Source: JAOXRU01 sp965247735 (lineage in GTDB: Bacteria; Bacteroidota; Bacteroidia; Flavobacteriales; Flavobacteriaceae). From it: a stretch of 64,000 bases of DNA. The position numbers and the translations under genes were made by a program. The DNA lies in NCBI GenBank assembly GCA_965247735.1, contig CBDFHN010000001.1, positions 124,001 through 188,000 on the forward strand, in the 5' to 3' direction. Positions 62,025-64,000 of this stretch are shown in pieces. The notes under the pieces are model-generated. The model had not been told where the DNA came from. It saw nothing but the letters and a program-made list of their open reading frames with translations, and did no database searches. Position 1 is the stretch's first letter. Every line of letters begins with the position of its first letter.

Positions 62025-62194
62025 ATATGTACTTATTTTGATAAAACAGTCATATGGCACATCCTTATTAGTCATCTTCTTGGGGAAGAGTCCTTTGTTA
62101 ATGGATGTTTCATAAGTTTTTTTGGTGAATTTTATAAGGAAGAAAAAAACCTTGGACATGTAAATTAACAGCCAAGGTTATTTATGGGAACCTA

Positions 62195-63103
62195 TTATTC
62201 TACAGGAATGCAGATATCAAGGATAAACTTCTTTTGAGGGTGCTCCATATAATTGTTATGGTAAATTTCATAATAATCACCGTCTTTACTAAAATAACCA
62301 TTTTCGGCAATCCAAACAAACATGCTATCCCAGGCTTTTGAAAAATCGACATCATTAATTTCAAATCTACCAACTGCAAACTTGTCTTTTTTGATAGTAG
62401 TTTTGTTTATTTCTCCAGTTACTTTTATATCAGCACTAATGGTAATACATGCACTTTGTCTAACCTTTGCAATTGGAGTTACTTTTGGGTTATCGTGATA
62501 TAAGGTGATCGTTTTGGAGGCACCTAGTAAACCATTAGGAATTGCCCATTTAAACAATTTGTTATAAGCATCTCCTATTTTATTAAACGCACCAACATGT
62601 TTTACATAAGCCAAATCTAATTTTGGCATTTCTTGTACTTTAATTTCTGTATTCATAACAGTCCAATTTTTAATATTAGTAATGTTACAAATGTATTTCT
62701 CGAAAGTGATATATTCTTGTCCGTTCTTGCTAATCACTTTACCGATCTTGCTAAATTCTTCTTTGCTATTTTCCTTAAAAACTTTGGGGCTGATGCCATA
62801 AAATTTTTTAAAAGCTCTGGAAAAAGAGGAAACGCTTTTAAAACCATAGGTTTCGGCAAGTATAGTAATAGCTATTTCTGAACCATTAAGCAGTAAGGAG
62901 GCAATACGTTCTATTCTTTTTCTGTTAATGTAGTTGCTTGTGGTTTCGCCTACAATTTCAGAAAACACTCTATGAAAATGAAAAGGAGAGAAGTTTGCAA
63001 TAATGGCTATTTTTTCTAAGGAAAGGTCAGTATCTAAATTCTGATCTATATGTTGCAAAACAATATTAATTCTACTGATATAATCTTTTTTGGTAATACT
63101 CAT
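62195..63103 (-). CDS. AraC-family regulator with GyrI-like domain
   Basis: The 302-residue protein has an AraC helix-turn-helix pair at the N-terminus: LSLEKIAIIANFSPFHFHRV near 24-43 and AETYGFKSVSSFSRAFKKFY near 83-102. The C-terminal ~155 residues are a GyrI/Rob-type effector-binding domain (KLDLAYVKHVGAFNKIGDAY near 160-179, ending CIPVE). This order resembles Rob/SoxS-like regulators of efflux and stress genes. It probably controls nearby or distant exporter genes in response to a small hydrophobic ligand. Confidence 0.94.
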   Translation of the reverse strand: MSITKKDYISRINIVLQHIDQNLDTDLSLEKIAIIANFSPFHFHRVFSEIVGETTSNYINRKRIERIASLLLNGSEIAITILAETYGFKSVSSFSRAFKKFYGISPKVFKENSKEEFSKIGKVISKNGQEYITFEKYICNITNIKNWTVMNTEIKVQEMPKLDLAYVKHVGAFNKIGDAYNKLFKWAIPNGLLGASKTITLYHDNPKVTPIAKVRQSACITISADIKVTGEINKTTIKKDKFAVGRFEINDVDFSKAWDSMFVWIAENGYFSKDGDYYEIYHNNYMEHPQKKFILDICIPVE

Positions 63104-63116
63104 GTAAAAATGGGAA

Positions 63117-63146
63117 ATAAAAAAAGCCCATCAATATTGACAGGCT
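63117..63146 (-). terminator. terminator of cold-shock gene 1
   Basis: On the minus strand GAGCCTGTCAATATTGATGGGC pairs over AGCC/GGCT and the inner TCAATATTGA palindrome, followed by T. It is a near copy of the terminator at 63439-63469. Confidence 0.75.
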
Positions 63147-63177
63147 CGTTTCTTGAAAAAAATTATTACTATTAATA

Positions 63178-63369
63178 TTAAATTACTTTAACATCAACAG
63201 CGTTTAATCCTTTTTTACCTTCTTGTAATTCAAATTCTACTGCATCACCTTCACGAATTTCATCGATTAATCCAGAGATGTGTACGAAATGTTCTTTGTT
63301 TGATCCTTCTTCAGTGATGAAACCAAAACCTTTAGCGTCGTTGAAGAATTTTACTGTACCTGTACTCAT
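63178..63369 (-). CDS. cold-shock domain protein 1
   Basis: The 63-residue single-stranded nucleic-acid-binding protein has the RNP1 motif GFGFIT near 14-19 and RNP2 HFVHIS near 27-32. It melts RNA secondary structure at low temperature or during growth shifts. The start at 63369 gives the standard length; a longer frame to 63456 runs through the promoter. It differs from the neighbouring copy at only about six residues (AVEFELQEGKKG against EVEFELTEGKKG). It has its own promoter and terminator. Confidence 0.97.
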   Translation of the reverse strand: MSTGTVKFFNDAKGFGFITEEGSNKEHFVHISGLIDEIREGDAVEFELQEGKKGLNAVDVKVI

Positions 63370-63398
63370 TTTAAAAAAATTATAAATATTATTTAATG

Positions 63399-63406
63399 CA
63401 AATATA
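63399..63406 (-). promoter_or_regulatory. -7 element of cold-shock gene 1
   Basis: TATATTTG on the minus strand, 29 bases upstream of the ATG. The same box is present before cold-shock gene 2. Confidence 0.6.
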
Positions 63407-63438
63407 AGAATATTATTTAATAACTTGATATTTGTAAA

Positions 63439-63469
63439 TAAAAAAAAGCCTATCAATATTGACAGGCTT
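63439..63469 (-). terminator. terminator of cold-shock gene 2
   Basis: On the minus strand AAGCCT and AGGCTT pair around the TCAATATTGA palindrome (63446-63469), followed by seven T. Confidence 0.85.
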
Positions 63470-63500
63470 GCTTTTTGAAAGAAATTATTACTTATAAATA

Positions 63501-63692
63501 TTAAAGAACTTTAACATTTACAGCATTTAATCCTTTTTTACCTTCTGTTAATTCGAATTCTACTTCATCACCTTCACGAATTTCATCGATTAATCCAGAG
63601 ATGTGTACGAAATGTTCTTTGTTCGATCCTTCTTCAGTGATAAATCCAAAACCTTTAGAGTCGTTGAAGAATTTTACTGTACCTTTATTCAT
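63501..63692 (-). CDS. cold-shock domain protein 2
   Basis: The 63-residue protein is a paralogue of cold-shock gene 1 with the same RNP1 (GFGFIT) and RNP2 (HFVHIS) motifs. The DNA identity of the two genes is high, and their promoters (TATATTTG) and terminators are duplicated too, so this is a recent tandem duplication of a full transcription unit. Both copies look functional and probably serve the same RNA-chaperone role. Confidence 0.97.
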   Translation of the reverse strand: MNKGTVKFFNDSKGFGFITEEGSNKEHFVHISGLIDEIREGDEVEFELTEGKKGLNAVNVKVL

Positions 63693-63721
63693 TGTAAAAA
63701 ATTAAAAAATATTATTTGCTA

Positions 63722-63729
63722 CAAATATA
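63722..63729 (-). promoter_or_regulatory. -7 element of cold-shock gene 2
   Basis: TATATTTG on the minus strand lies 29 bases upstream of the ATG, the same distance as in copy 1. Confidence 0.6.
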
Positions 63730-64000
63730 AGGATATATAATTTTAATAGCTTGTTTTTTTTTGTATTATATTTTTCTACAACATTAAAAAAAGGATGCTT
63801 TTTTTCTGAATAGTGATTCTTAAAGGGGTCAGTTGCAAATAATAATTTATTAAATTTCTCGGAAATTATTCATTTTTAGTTGGTTATAACAAGTTTGATG
63901 TGCTTTTTTATCTAAATAGAAATGGTTTTTTGTCTTTTTCGTAAAAAAAATAATAGTGTTTTTATGTATTTAATTGAAACTAGGAGTTTAATAACTCTAA
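63730..64000. other. region at the right edge without recognised features
   Basis: AT-rich sequence with no coding frame. GAGTT and AACTC around TAAT near 63984-63997 form a small hairpin at the very edge, which might belong to the next feature outside the window. Confidence 0.3.

Noticed and set aside
1..64000. CRISPR arrays, tRNA, rRNA and intact mobile elements
   Set aside because: No regularly spaced direct repeats, cloverleaf-like sequences ending in CCA or transposase/integrase frames were recognised by reading. A dedicated tRNA or CRISPR scan was not possible.

Overview
The window is chromosomal DNA from a member of the Bacteroidota, most likely a marine-type Flavobacteriaceae. It is AT-rich. 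Many genes have the Bacteroidota -7 promoter element TAnnTTTG, often with TTG about 20 bases upstream, and Shine-Dalgarno sequences are mostly absent. Family markers agree: a type B type IX secretion (T9SS) sorting domain, DUF5606, DUF6443-type RHS proteins and several imelysin/DHOR lipoproteins. Most of the window is ordinary core genome. No rRNA, tRNA, CRISPR array, intact insertion sequence or prophage was recognised.

Layout. 1-11.2 kb: a membrane-anchored unknown, a secreted thioredoxin-like protein, lysA, an imelysin-DHOR-imelysin lipoprotein operon that suggests iron handling, sucC, and four tandem paralogues of a ~114-residue secreted protein. 11.3-33.1 kb: a TerB-like gene, a one-domain DUF1456 gene, uvrB, a large T9SS-secreted protein, an ABC-2 exporter, an unrecognised protein with kinase-like motifs, a nucleoid-associated protein, ctaA, tsaC-cca, a cell-envelope cluster (GT39, GT2, LtaS-like sulfatase), a 1.35-kb gene-poor stretch with signs of a short transcript, then dapD, ruvX, def and a DUF5606 gene.

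33.2-44.8 kb is the accessory part. A 1.26-kb stretch (about 33600-34860) is a decayed tandem array. Remnants of a small XRE-type regulator alternate with nearly identical CCACCT/AGGTGG hairpins and REP-like palindromes. Next to it is a tightly packed four-gene operon (minus strand): a secreted chaperone-tipped protein, a 1103-residue and a 1649-residue RHS/YD-repeat protein, and a small two-helix membrane protein that could be an immunity partner.

45-64 kb returns to core and adaptive genes: an ATP-grasp protein, a dehydratase-SGNH hydrolase-beta-hexosaminidase operon, mazG, a Crp-like regulator with two membrane proteins, a MATE exporter, a PAP2 phosphatase, ArsR/DinB, OsmC/ACT, an MsbA-like ABC exporter, a ClbS/Crp pair, DUF418, YciI, an AraC-GyrI regulator, and two tandem cold-shock genes duplicated with their promoters and terminators.

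The items most worth following up are the XRE/REP array, the RHS operon, the four-paralogue secreted family with shared upstream motifs, the kinase-like orphan at 18.9 kb, the candidate operator of the imelysin operon, and two candidate non-coding or micro-ORF transcripts at 12.3 and 30.1 kb.
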